Origin: Egerieenecus merdigallinarum
GTDB taxonomy: Bacteria; Bacillota; Clostridia; Christensenellales; Aristaeellaceae
Assembly (NCBI GenBank): GCA_018711985.1
Contig: DVHS01000218.1
Location: forward strand, 1 to 15,938
Length of the DNA: 15,938 bases
Reading direction: 5' to 3'
In this document: in pieces, positions 6,365 through 13,991 of the stretch
Position numbering within the stretch: the stretch's first letter is position 1
Layout of the letters: each line of letters begins with the position of its first letter
Notes under the pieces: generated by a model
The model's input: the letters and a program-made list of their open reading frames with translations, nothing else
What the model was told of the DNA's origin: nothing
Database searches by the model: none
Translations under genes and position numbers: made by a program

Positions 6365-6979
6365 ATGAACAAACCGCATGGAAGGGGACACCGGCTGCTG
6401 ATGCTGCTGCTGATATTGCTGCTGGCGGGAACCGTATTTTTCCTGGGCGTGGTGGGGCATGTATGCTGGCAGGAACAGCATGTGCCCAAGAATGAGCCCT
6501 ACGACGCCATTATTGTCCTGGGGGCCCAGGTCAAGGCGGATGGCACCCTGTCGGTGCAGCTGCAATGGCGGCTGGACGCCGCCTATGACGCCTGGGAGGC
6601 CTCGCCCTGCCTGGTGGTCACCTGCGGGGCCCAGGGCGCCGACGAACCCGCCCCCGAGGGCCAGGTGATGCGGGAATACCTCATTGGCCGGGGCATTCCC
6701 GAATGGCAGGTCCTGGCTGACACCGATTCGTACAATACCCGGCAGAATATCGAAAACGCCGCGGCGCTTTTGCGGGATTACCCGGTGGAGCGCGTGCTCA
6801 TCGTCACCAGCGACTACCACCTGCCCCGGGCCCTGGCCCTGGCCAAGGATCAGGGGCTGTCGGCCTCGGGCATCGGCAGCACCACCCTGCCGGAATACTG
6901 GATCAAGAACCATTTCCGGGAGGCGCTGAGCTGGATCAAATACTGGGGCCAGAAATACCTGCGCCTGCCCCTGGACTAA
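6365..6979 (+). CDS. YdcF/SanA/ElyC-like DUF218 membrane-anchored protein
   Basis: 204 residues with one N-terminal membrane segment (about 11-31, very Leu-rich) followed by a DUF218 domain. Family motifs are AIIVLGAQV (48-56), CGAQGADEP with PEGQVMREYL (87-106), DTDSYNTRQNIENA (119-132) and VLIVTSDYHLPRA (144-156). Relatives SanA and ElyC in enterobacteria affect envelope integrity and polysaccharide carrier use; the biochemical reaction is unknown. Because of the N-terminal anchor the domain most likely faces outside the membrane. The ribosome site (TAAGG) overlaps the radC stop, and rsmG follows after 11 bp, so it is very probably co-transcribed with both. Confidence 0.88.
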   Translation: MNKPHGRGHRLLMLLLILLLAGTVFFLGVVGHVCWQEQHVPKNEPYDAIIVLGAQVKADGTLSVQLQWRLDAAYDAWEASPCLVVTCGAQGADEPAPEGQVMREYLIGRGIPEWQVLADTDSYNTRQNIENAAALLRDYPVERVLIVTSDYHLPRALALAKDQGLSASGIGSTTLPEYWIKNHFREALSWIKYWGQKYLRLPLD

Positions 6980-6990
6980 GTGGGAGCGTT

Positions 6991-7725
6991 ATGGAAAGCA
7001 AAGAGATTTACCAACGGTTGACCCAGTGCGGCATACCCGCCACCCAGGAGCTGGCCCAGGGCCTGGCCACGTATCACCGCCTGCTCATGGACTGGAACAC
7101 CCGCATGGACCTTACCGCCGTCACCGAGGAAGCGGAAATGCTGGACCGGCACTATGTGGACGCCCTTTCCCCCCTGGCACGGCCCGGGCTTTTGCCGCAG
7201 ACGGGCACGCTCATTGACGTGGGCACCGGGGCGGGCTTTCCAGGGCTGCCCCTGGCCATGGCCTGCCCGGGGCTGCGGGTGACGCTGCTGGACGCCCAGC
7301 AAAAGCGCCTGAACTTCCTGGAGGCGGTGATCCGGGAGCTGGGGCTCACCAATGTGACCCTGTGCCACAGCCGCGCCGAGGACGGCGCCCGCAATCCCGC
7401 CCTGCGGGAGCGCTTCCATGTGGCGGTGGCCCGGGCGGTGGCCGCCCTGCCGGTGCTGGCGGAATACCTGCTGCCCTATGTGCGGGTGGGCGGCATGGCC
7501 CTGTGCTGGAAGGGGCCTGCCCTGCGCCAGGAGCTGGAGGCGGGAAAGGCCGCGGCGCTTCTCCTGGGCGGCCGGGTGGAGGAACCCCTGCCCGTGAGTT
7601 TCCCCGGCCGGGACTGGGAGCACCTGCTCCTGCCCATATGCAAACGTGAAAAAACCCTTCGACAATATCCCCGAAAAGCCGGCACCCCCGGCCGCTGCCC
7701 CCTGGGTACAAGCGCCAAGGAGTGA
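6991..7725 (+). CDS. rsmG: 16S rRNA (guanine-527-N7)-methyltransferase RsmG
   Basis: 244 residues, the usual length. RsmG uses S-adenosylmethionine to methylate N7 of G527 in 16S rRNA in the 530 loop; its loss gives low-level streptomycin resistance in several bacteria. The SAM-binding motif LIDVGTGAGFPGLPLA (74-89) is followed by the acidic strand end VTLLDAQQKRLNFL, HSRAED (126-131) and the family's C-terminal LRQYPRKAGTPGRCPL (223-238). The ATG has GGGAG four bases upstream. In Firmicutes rsmG usually sits after mnmG and before noc; noc is indeed next here, but the upstream partners are replaced by radC and a DUF218 gene. Confidence 0.96.
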   Translation: MESKEIYQRLTQCGIPATQELAQGLATYHRLLMDWNTRMDLTAVTEEAEMLDRHYVDALSPLARPGLLPQTGTLIDVGTGAGFPGLPLAMACPGLRVTLLDAQQKRLNFLEAVIRELGLTNVTLCHSRAEDGARNPALRERFHVAVARAVAALPVLAEYLLPYVRVGGMALCWKGPALRQELEAGKAAALLLGGRVEEPLPVSFPGRDWEHLLLPICKREKTLRQYPRKAGTPGRCPLGTSAKE

Positions 7726-7955
7726 CGGAATACATCCCCAAAAACAAAAAAACGCCCCGTTTCCCCCTGCCGTGGCCGCGAAGAAAGGCGAACGATTCCT
7801 TCCCCGGCCAGGCAGGGGTTTGCCTTTTGGGGGCGAAACTTTGTGGCAAGAGCGGCGCGCTTACCGCCCTTGCGGCAGGGGGAGGCCGGAGGGGCTGGGA
7901 GGGCGCCGCTCCCAAACCATGCCGCGGCATCCGCGGGAGAGGAGGCGGCGTCTCC
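7726..7955 (+). other. Noc leader region (non-coding, open by chance)
   Basis: This 230-bp stretch between rsmG and noc stays open in the noc frame from a GTG at 7722 but its translation is low-complexity (Gly/Arg/Pro-rich) and resembles nothing. It holds a hairpin at 7846-7873 (10-bp stem, one mismatch), a smaller one at 7897-7913 (GGGAG with CTCCC), and a perfect 12-bp palindrome ATGCCGCGGCAT at 7919-7930 just before the noc ribosome site. No convincing sigma-A promoter was found. Confidence 0.55.
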
Positions 7956-8792
7956 GTGCAGTTTTCGGAAACGGCCCTGTGCAGCCGGCAGGTGTGCTGG
8001 CTGCCCCTGAGCAGCATTACGCCCCGGACCGATCACGCCTTCGGTCAAGAAGAAAGCCGTTCCCTGCAGGAGCTATCCGCGTCCATCCAGCGCTACGGGC
8101 TGCAAAACCCCATTACCGTACAGCCCCAGGGGCCGGGGAAGTACGTTATCGTGTCCGGGAACCGGCGCTATCTGGCCTGCCGCATGGCGGGATACACCCA
8201 TATGGACGCCATTGTGCTGCCCGCCGCCGGGCCGGACTGCACCGACCGTTCCCTGCTTATGCGCCTGACCCGGGAGCACCTGCACTACCTGGAGGAGGCG
8301 GACATCTGCCACCGGCTCACCGAGGATGGCTTCACCAAGGAGCAGCTGGCCCGCTGCCTGGGCAAGACCCCCGCCCTGGTGGCCCAGAAGCTCCGCCTGG
8401 CCGGCCTGGAACCGGAGCTGCGCGCCTTCCTCATGGAGCAGAACCTGCCCGAGGGCTATGCCCGGGCGCTGTCCAAGCTGCCGGACCGGGCCGGGCGCAT
8501 GGCCATTGCCCGGCAGGCCGTGGCCCAGAAGCTCTGCGTGCGGGATGTGGAGCTGCTGGTGTCCGCGGCCATTGCCCGCCTGCCCGTGCCCCCGCCCATT
8601 CGCGGGCGGACCATTTCCCTCATGCGGGATCACCGGCTGTACCTCAACGCCATCCAGGCCATTATCGCCCAGATGCGGGAGGCGGGCATCACCCCCGAGG
8701 TGAACCAGACACGTTTTGGGGATTATGTGGAACTGACCCTGCGCATCCCCGTGCGCAGGGCCAGGAGCGCCCCTCATCGGGACGCGAAATAA
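7956..8792 (+). CDS. noc: Nucleoid occlusion protein Noc (ParB family)
   Basis: 278 residues from a GTG start with AGAGGAGG (7938-7945) ten bases upstream; B. subtilis Noc is about 283. It has the ParB N-terminal domain (about 12-90), a helix-turn-helix (about 123-148: GFTKEQLARCLGKTPALVAQ) and a C-terminal dimerisation region ending DYVELTLRIP, which matches the EYIQLTIRIPK end of B. subtilis Noc and not Spo0J. Noc binds scattered DNA sites and the membrane and blocks division over the nucleoid. Position after rsmG supports the name. Oddities: only about 11 residues precede the ParB fold, so the usual membrane-binding amphipathic helix is missing; and the CTP-binding motifs differ (GNRRYLA at 68-74 for GERRxRA; EHLHY at 107-111 for ENLQR). 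parA and parB do not follow. An upstream GTG at 7722 would add 78 unlikely residues. Confidence 0.88.
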   Translation: MQFSETALCSRQVCWLPLSSITPRTDHAFGQEESRSLQELSASIQRYGLQNPITVQPQGPGKYVIVSGNRRYLACRMAGYTHMDAIVLPAAGPDCTDRSLLMRLTREHLHYLEEADICHRLTEDGFTKEQLARCLGKTPALVAQKLRLAGLEPELRAFLMEQNLPEGYARALSKLPDRAGRMAIARQAVAQKLCVRDVELLVSAAIARLPVPPPIRGRTISLMRDHRLYLNAIQAIIAQMREAGITPEVNQTRFGDYVELTLRIPVRRARSAPHRDAK

Positions 8793-8800
8793 GCGTATAT

Positions 8801-9955
8801 TCAGGCGGAGGCCTTTTTCAGCAGCCGCTCATGCATCACGGCCATGAGCAGCAGCACCGCCAGCAGGTACACCGGCAGCAGGCCAATGCTCACATGGTTG
8901 GCCAGCAGGCCAAAGGCCGGGGGCATCAGGCAGGAGCCGGTATAGGCGCTGGCCATCTGCACGCCGATCATGGCCTGGGAGCGTTCCGGGCCGAAGTGCG
9001 CCGGGGTGCTATGGATAATGGAGGGGTAGATGGGCGCGCAGCCCAGGCCGATGATGGCCAGGCCCACGCAGGCCGCCGTTCCCCCCAGGGGCAGCGCCAG
9101 CGCCAGCACGCCCACCAGGGCAATGCCTTCGCCCAGGCGGATCATTTGCTTGTCATTGAGCTTCAGGGTCAGGAAGCCGCAGACGAACCGCCCCGCGGTG
9201 ATGCCCAGGTAAAACAGGCTGGCAAAGCTGGCCGCGGCCTCCTCGGTGACGCCCCGGTTCAGCACCAGATAGCTGCTGGCCCACAGGCTGGCGGTGAGCT
9301 CCAGGGCGCAGTAGCAAAAGAAGGTGACCATCACTTCCTTGGCACCGGGGATGCGGATGATCTGGCCCAGGGACAGGGGCTTGCCGGGAGCCTCGGGCTC
9401 CCCGGCGGCGCGCCGCTTCCACAGGGGCAGGCTGAGGAACAGCACCGCCGTAAGGGCCATTTGCATCAGGGCAACGGTGCGGTAGCCCGCGTTCCACCCC
9501 TGCCCGCCGGAGAGGGCATAGCCCATGATGTACGGCCCCAGGGAGGCGCCGATGCCCCACATGCAGTGCAGCCAGCTCATGTGCCGGCTGGCGTAATGCA
9601 GGGCCACGTAGTTGTTCAGGGAGGCGTCCACGCTGCCCGCGCCCAGGCCATAGGGAATGGCCCACAGGCACAGCGCCAGGTAGCTGTGGCTCAGGGAGAA
9701 GCCCCCCAGGGCCACGGCGGTGAGCAGCACGCTCACAGCGGTGGTCAGCCCCGTGCCAAACCGGCGGGTGACCCGGTCGCTGAGCAGGCTGGAAGCAATG
9801 GTGCCCGCGGTGATAATCATGGAAATGCCTCCGGAGTAGGAGACGGGCGCCGCGAATTCCTGATACATCACCGGCCAGGCCGCGCCCAGCAGCGCGTCCG
9901 GCAGGCCCAGGCTAATAAAGGCCAGGTAGATCATACCCAGCAAAAGAGAGGCCAT
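8801..9955 (-). CDS. MFS transporter (sugar-type, FHS-like)
   Basis: 384 residues, almost entirely hydrophobic, consistent with 12 membrane helices. The first helix, YLAFISLGLPDALLGAAWP, and the conserved SDRVTRRFGTG loop (DRxxRRxG motif of the major facilitator superfamily) after helix 2 support an MFS fold; overall it resembles clostridial sugar permeases of the FucP-like group, but substrate and direction cannot be read from sequence. A strong AAGGAGGAG lies six bases before the ATG. It is 216 bp downstream of the SpoIID-like gene on the same strand, and converges on noc with only 8 bp between the stops. A weak AGGC-GGAG-GCCT stem with T's just inside its 3' end (near 8804) could stop noc transcripts. 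Confidence 0.88.
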   Translation of the reverse strand: MASLLLGMIYLAFISLGLPDALLGAAWPVMYQEFAAPVSYSGGISMIITAGTIASSLLSDRVTRRFGTGLTTAVSVLLTAVALGGFSLSHSYLALCLWAIPYGLGAGSVDASLNNYVALHYASRHMSWLHCMWGIGASLGPYIMGYALSGGQGWNAGYRTVALMQMALTAVLFLSLPLWKRRAAGEPEAPGKPLSLGQIIRIPGAKEVMVTFFCYCALELTASLWASSYLVLNRGVTEEAAASFASLFYLGITAGRFVCGFLTLKLNDKQMIRLGEGIALVGVLALALPLGGTAACVGLAIIGLGCAPIYPSIIHSTPAHFGPERSQAMIGVQMASAYTGSCLMPPAFGLLANHVSIGLLPVYLLAVLLLMAVMHERLLKKASA

Positions 9956-10115
9956 GGGAATCTCCTCCTTACATCAAGGGCGGGCACAGGGGAAAAGGGA
10001 ACCCACGGTATGCGGGCCTTTGCCTCCCGCTTTCCAGCCGGGGCACGCCCCCGCGGTTCCCCCGAATACCCGCTCTCTTCTTCTGACGTAAATTTTCCTG
10101 TTCGCAAAGCAAGCG

Positions 10116-10145
10116 CCGCCCTGTTCCACGGCAGGAACGGGACGG
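10116..10145. terminator. Hairpin after the SpoIID-like gene, possible terminator
   Basis: CCGCCCTGTTCC (10116-10127) pairs with GGAACGGGACGG (10134-10145), 11 of 12 positions with one wobble, 6-base loop. It lies 27 bp past the SpoIID-like stop. On the minus strand no clear U-run follows, so termination would be weak; the T-richer side is on the plus strand, where no gene needs it. Confidence 0.35.
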
Positions 10146-10171
10146 CCCTTGTTTGTCTGTCTGTTTTGGGC

Positions 10172-12361
10172 TCAGCCGGGGACCTTTTCCAGGTACTCCG
10201 CCATCACATAGCCCACCACCACATCCGTGCGGACCTCCACCCAGGCGGGGTCTTCGCAGACCCGGAGCACCACCAATTCCTGGTAGCGGTCCAGCTTCAT
10301 GATGACCTCCGCCTCCAGGCTGGGCTCCTTGCGCAGGTTCAGGCTGTAGGGCTCAATATCCCCCACCACCGTGGCCAGGTAGGCGCCCTCGGGCAGATCC
10401 CCGGTAACGGGCATCAGGGTGGGCGTGGGGGTCTGCGCCACGGCAGTGGCGGCAGCCGGCACGGGGGTGGCGGTGGCCATGGGGGTGGTGGACGTTTCCG
10501 CGTCTCCGGCGCTGGCGGGTACCGCCGTGGCGGGGGCGGGGGTGGCGTCCAGCTTCTCCAGGAAGCTGACCATCACATAGCCCTCCACCACGTCCGTGCG
10601 CACCTTCACCCAGGCGGGGTCCTCGCAGGTCTCCAGCACCACCAGCTGCTGATGCTTGTACAGGCGCATGATGATCTCGCTGGCGGTATTGGGTTCGGCG
10701 CGCAGGTTCAGGCTGGAATCATCCTCGATGCCGGTGACGGCGGCCAGGTATGCCCCCGCGGGCAGCTCCCCGGTGACGGGCATCAGGGTGGGCCGGGGCG
10801 TGGGCGTGGCGGGCGGGCCGGGGGTAGCGGCCAGCTCCGGTTGCACGGTGGGCAGGGCGGGCTGGGCGCTGCCCGTGCGCATGAGCTCCATGCCCGGGTA
10901 ATAGAAGGCCAGGATCTCCGCGTAGGTCTTGTTGTACATGGCGGCCATCCACTGGGCGCCGCGCTGGCTCATGCCCACGCCGTGGCCAAAGCGCCGGGCT
11001 TCCAGGCGGAAGGCGCTGTCGGTTTCGGTGAGGGTAAGCATCTCGTTATCCGAGCCGCTGATGCTGATCTCCAGGGCGCGCACCAGCTGCGGGAATACAT
11101 CCAGGGTCAGGGTGACTTCCCCCATGGACTCCCACTCCCCGTACACGGGGGCCGGGGTAGCGGTGGGCGTGGGGCTGGGGGTGGGCGTTTGGGTGGGCTG
11201 CGCCGAAGCCCCGGCGCTGGGCGCGGGGGTGGCCGTGGCCTGGCCCTGGGCAAAGAGGCTGATCTCCTGGTCCCCGGCGTCGGCCAGGGGCAGGGCCTCG
11301 GGGGTGGCCGTGGCCGCAGGAGGATAGGTCACCGTGCGGCCGGACCAGGTGAAGGTAATGTCCAGCTTGCTCCACATGCGGCTGGGGGCGTCATACTTGG
11401 GGGTATGCAGCTCCATGGCGGAGATGCCGTCCACCCGCAGGCCGCGGAAAGTGGGGTCAAAGCCCTTGGCGGTCATCTGCTCCGCCAGCTGCTGGGCCAG
11501 CAGGGTCAGGAAGGCCTCGGGCAGATCCTCCCCGGACTTTTTCAGGGTGGCGCGGCGCACCACGCTTTCGGGGTTTTCCAGGTCGTAGGGGTCATCGGTC
11601 ATCTGGTAATAGCTCCAGTCCCCACGGCCGCTCCAGACATTCTCCACCAGCTCGGTCTGGCCGCCGTTGCTGGCGCTGTAATAGCAGGAGGCCAGTTCCC
11701 CCTTGTAGGTGCCCACCACCCCGGCGGTATCCCGCACGGCCTGAATGGCGTTGCCGTAGGTAAGATTCACCCCCCGGAACACCTGGTCGTTGGTGGTGTC
11801 CTCCAGGTCATAGTAGGGGTCTCCCCGGACGTGGGACAGGGCGTAGGTCCGGGCGCAGACCGCCTGGGCCTTCAGGGCTTCCAGGGGGAAGCTGTTGCTC
11901 ATTTCATAGGGCACCACGCCCAGGAGGTAATCCTCCACGGAGAGGGTACACACCGGGCGCAGCAGGCCCTGGTCGGTGAGGGTCAGGGTCAGGTCCCCGG
12001 GGTAAAAGTTGCCCCCTTCCACAAAGCGGATGCCCTCGCTTTCCGTGCTCTCCGAGGCATTGCGGATCAGCTGGAGGGCCGTGCCGGCATGCAGGCTCAT
12101 GCCTTCATAAAACAGGTACAGCTCCCCGGAGCGTACCAGCACGGTGACCTGGCTCCCCTTGGGGAAGCTCATCTCCACACCGCTGGATAGTTGGGCGGTG
12201 TACACGCCGTCCAGGGTCAGGTCGGCGCGGTCCGTCAGGCCCAGGCGGCGCAGCCACACCCGCACGGTGGGCGCGGCGCTCTGCTGCGCCTCCTCGCCCA
12301 GGGCGGGCATGGCCAGGCACAGGGCCAGACAGATGCAAAGCATTCGGATGATGGATCTCAT
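10172..12361 (-). CDS. Secreted SpoIID/LytB-type glycan hydrolase with two SH3b domains
   Basis: 729 residues. A signal peptide (about 1-22, cut near ALG-EE) leads to a SpoIID domain; in B. subtilis SpoIID is a lytic transglycosylase that cleaves peptidoglycan stripped of peptide side chains during engulfment. Signatures are VEDYLLGVVPYEM (142-154, catalytic Glu153), PLEALKAQAVCARTYAL (159-175), SASNGGQTE (229-237) and GHGVGMSQRGAQWMA (459-473). A Pro/Thr/Ala-rich run (about 347-406) interrupts the catalytic domain before that last motif. Two SH3b modules follow (about 536-603 and 658-727), each behind a P/T linker with LMPVTG; they resemble each other enough to be a duplication and likely bind cell wall. 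SpoIID itself has one membrane anchor and no SH3b, so this is a vegetative or lineage-specific relative rather than SpoIID proper. AAAGGAGGA precedes the ATG by five to six bases. Confidence 0.9.
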   Translation of the reverse strand: MRSIIRMLCICLALCLAMPALGEEAQQSAAPTVRVWLRRLGLTDRADLTLDGVYTAQLSSGVEMSFPKGSQVTVLVRSGELYLFYEGMSLHAGTALQLIRNASESTESEGIRFVEGGNFYPGDLTLTLTDQGLLRPVCTLSVEDYLLGVVPYEMSNSFPLEALKAQAVCARTYALSHVRGDPYYDLEDTTNDQVFRGVNLTYGNAIQAVRDTAGVVGTYKGELASCYYSASNGGQTELVENVWSGRGDWSYYQMTDDPYDLENPESVVRRATLKKSGEDLPEAFLTLLAQQLAEQMTAKGFDPTFRGLRVDGISAMELHTPKYDAPSRMWSKLDITFTWSGRTVTYPPAATATPEALPLADAGDQEISLFAQGQATATPAPSAGASAQPTQTPTPSPTPTATPAPVYGEWESMGEVTLTLDVFPQLVRALEISISGSDNEMLTLTETDSAFRLEARRFGHGVGMSQRGAQWMAAMYNKTYAEILAFYYPGMELMRTGSAQPALPTVQPELAATPGPPATPTPRPTLMPVTGELPAGAYLAAVTGIEDDSSLNLRAEPNTASEIIMRLYKHQQLVVLETCEDPAWVKVRTDVVEGYVMVSFLEKLDATPAPATAVPASAGDAETSTTPMATATPVPAAATAVAQTPTPTLMPVTGDLPEGAYLATVVGDIEPYSLNLRKEPSLEAEVIMKLDRYQELVVLRVCEDPAWVEVRTDVVVGYVMAEYLEKVPG

Positions 12362-12389
12362 GGGGTTCCTCCTTTATGGGGGCAGGCGA

Positions 12390-12668
12390 TCACAGGCAGG
12401 CCGCCAGGAATTCCTCCAGCCCGTCCCCCGCCTGCGCGGCGCAGGCCACGTGGCCGGGGTCCAGGGGGTAGAAAAACACCGGCACACCCGCCGCGTCAAA
12501 GGCCGCCAGCCCCGGCCCGTCCTCGGGGTTCAGGGTGGCGCGGCACACCCGGGCATACCGGGGCGCCAGCAGGGCCGTCATCTCCCGGGCCACCCGTTCC
12601 CGGTCGGCCAGGAAACGATCCGCCTGGTCCGCCGCCAACTGATGGCCCTCTACTGTAACAAACGTCAT
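12390..12668 (-). CDS. Small protein of unknown function, possible thioredoxin-like fold
   Basis: 92 residues, not recognised. I chose the ATG at 12666-12668, which has AGAGGG six bases upstream; the ATG at 12672-12674 abuts that site and is less likely. The N-terminal half is a charged helix-rich segment (QLAADQADRFLADRERVARE). The C-terminal half, RVCRATLNPED, GLAAFDAAGVPVFFYPL, GDGLEEFLAACL, has the strand-helix-Val-Pro-strand-helix rhythm of the second half of a thioredoxin fold, but there is no CxxC pair; four cysteines are scattered. This is inference only. It sits 48 bp after an MFS gene and 28 bp before the SpoIID-like gene, all on one strand, with its own good ribosome site, so it is probably a real gene in that transcript. 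Confidence 0.6.
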   Translation of the reverse strand: MTFVTVEGHQLAADQADRFLADRERVAREMTALLAPRYARVCRATLNPEDGPGLAAFDAAGVPVFFYPLDPGHVACAAQAGDGLEEFLAACL

Positions 12669-12716
12669 ATGCATCCCTCTTTATCCTGCCTAACAGGAAT
12701 TGGTTTCATTCGTACA

Positions 12717-13991
12717 TTATGCGGATAGCTGTGCCTGGTTCTGCCGCCGGGCCAGCCCCGCGGAGAATCCCAGCCCGCAGGCCAGCAGCGCCAGGTTCAG
12801 GCACATGGGCAAAACCCGGTTGATCTCGCTGAGCGCCCCGGCAATCACCCCAAAGGGGGAGGTCACCGCCAGGCACAGGGCATAGAACCAGCCCATGATC
12901 CGCGCCCGCTCCTCCCCTTCGGCGCTGACCATTTGCAGGGAGCTGGTCAGGGGGCTAAGGACGCTCAGGGTCAGAGCTTCCAGCACCACGCCGCCCAGCA
13001 CAAAGGAATAGGCCCAGGGGCCAGCGGGCAGCAGGGCCATGAGCACGTGCACGGCCATCAGTCCCCCCAGGTTCCACAGCAGGGGCCGTTCAAAGCGGTC
13101 CAGGCGTATGCGCGGCACCACAAAAAAGTAGCACAGGAGCATCAAGATATTCTTCAGCGTGGAAAACACTGAAAGATTCTCCGTGGCGATGCCCAATTTG
13201 TCCGTCACCAGCAGGGGCCAGAAGGTGCCGTACACATTCTGCACCGTGGCGAAGCAGGCCACCACCCCCACCGTAAGCATCACCCGGCGATCCCGGAGCA
13301 TGTTGCGCAGCACCCGGGGGCTGTCCATCAGGTAGGAAAAAATGGACACCCCGCGGGTATCGGCCATGCGCCGCTTGCCCACGGCGGTTTCCCCCGCGGT
13401 GAAAAACAGGATCAGGAACTTGGCGGTCATCATCACAAAGGTGATGCCATAGAGCACCCGCATGGTGGGCACCACCGTGTACTGCTGCACAAACAGATAC
13501 GGGATGGGCGCCACAAACCCGGCAATCAGCCCCGCCACATGGGCAATGGAAAAATAATGCACCAGCTTTTCCGGGGGCGCGTCCTCGGCCATGAGCAGAT
13601 TCCAGGAATTCTCCGTCACCCGCCAGGCGCCGTTGAACACCGCCGCCACCAGGAACCACCAGAAGTTCTGCGCGCACATCCACAGCAGCGCGGGCACCGA
13701 CCAGCTGAGGCAATCGAAAATCACGGTGCATACCCGCCGCCCCAGCTTATCCGTCAGGGGGCCGCTGAGCAGCGCCCAGACCATCTGGCTGGCGAAAAAC
13801 ACCGTGGACACCAGCCCAATCTCCGTGGCGGAAAGCCCCAGGGCCGCCATGTACACGGAGACAAAGGGCAGGTAGAGATTATAGGGAATCCCCCACAGGG
13901 GCTCCAGCAGCAGGCAGGGCTTGGCATTGCCCTCCAGGTGGCAGAGCGTGTCCAGCAGGGGATTGCGCAGGCGGCGTATGCGTGTACTCAC
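12717..13991 (-). CDS. MFS transporter
   Basis: 424 residues with about 12 hydrophobic segments. After helix 2 it has GPLTDKLGRRV, the GxxxDxxGRR signature of the major facilitator superfamily, and a longer central loop (about residues 200-240) between the two six-helix halves. The first 30 residues are cytoplasmic and basic. Substrate unknown. It starts with GTG, eight bases after GGGAG, in a GTGA overlap with the stop of the AraC-type regulator; this tight coupling suggests the regulator responds to the transported compound or a related one. Confidence 0.87.
   Translation of the reverse strand: MSTRIRRLRNPLLDTLCHLEGNAKPCLLLEPLWGIPYNLYLPFVSVYMAALGLSATEIGLVSTVFFASQMVWALLSGPLTDKLGRRVCTVIFDCLSWSVPALLWMCAQNFWWFLVAAVFNGAWRVTENSWNLLMAEDAPPEKLVHYFSIAHVAGLIAGFVAPIPYLFVQQYTVVPTMRVLYGITFVMMTAKFLILFFTAGETAVGKRRMADTRGVSIFSYLMDSPRVLRNMLRDRRVMLTVGVVACFATVQNVYGTFWPLLVTDKLGIATENLSVFSTLKNILMLLCYFFVVPRIRLDRFERPLLWNLGGLMAVHVLMALLPAGPWAYSFVLGGVVLEALTLSVLSPLTSSLQMVSAEGEERARIMGWFYALCLAVTSPFGVIAGALSEINRVLPMCLNLALLACGLGFSAGLARRQNQAQLSA

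Noticed and set aside
7919..7930. Palindrome ATGCCGCGGCAT as a parS or Noc-binding site
   Set aside because: It matches neither the parS palindrome (TGTTTCACGTGAAACA) nor the B. subtilis Noc site (ATTTCCCGGGAAAT). No such sites were found anywhere in the window.
7722..7955. In-frame N-terminal extension of Noc from a GTG overlapping the rsmG stop
   Set aside because: The GTGA junction is tempting, but the ribosome site is only one base from the GTG, the 78 added residues are low-complexity, and the later GTG with AGAGGAGG gives the family length. Not fully excluded.
7646..12190. Very long open frame on the plus strand (about 1500 codons) with His/Gly/Gln-rich translation
   Set aside because: It runs antisense through the MFS and SpoIID-like genes and out of frame through noc. 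Its composition is typical of the complement of GC-rich coding DNA, and it has no domains.
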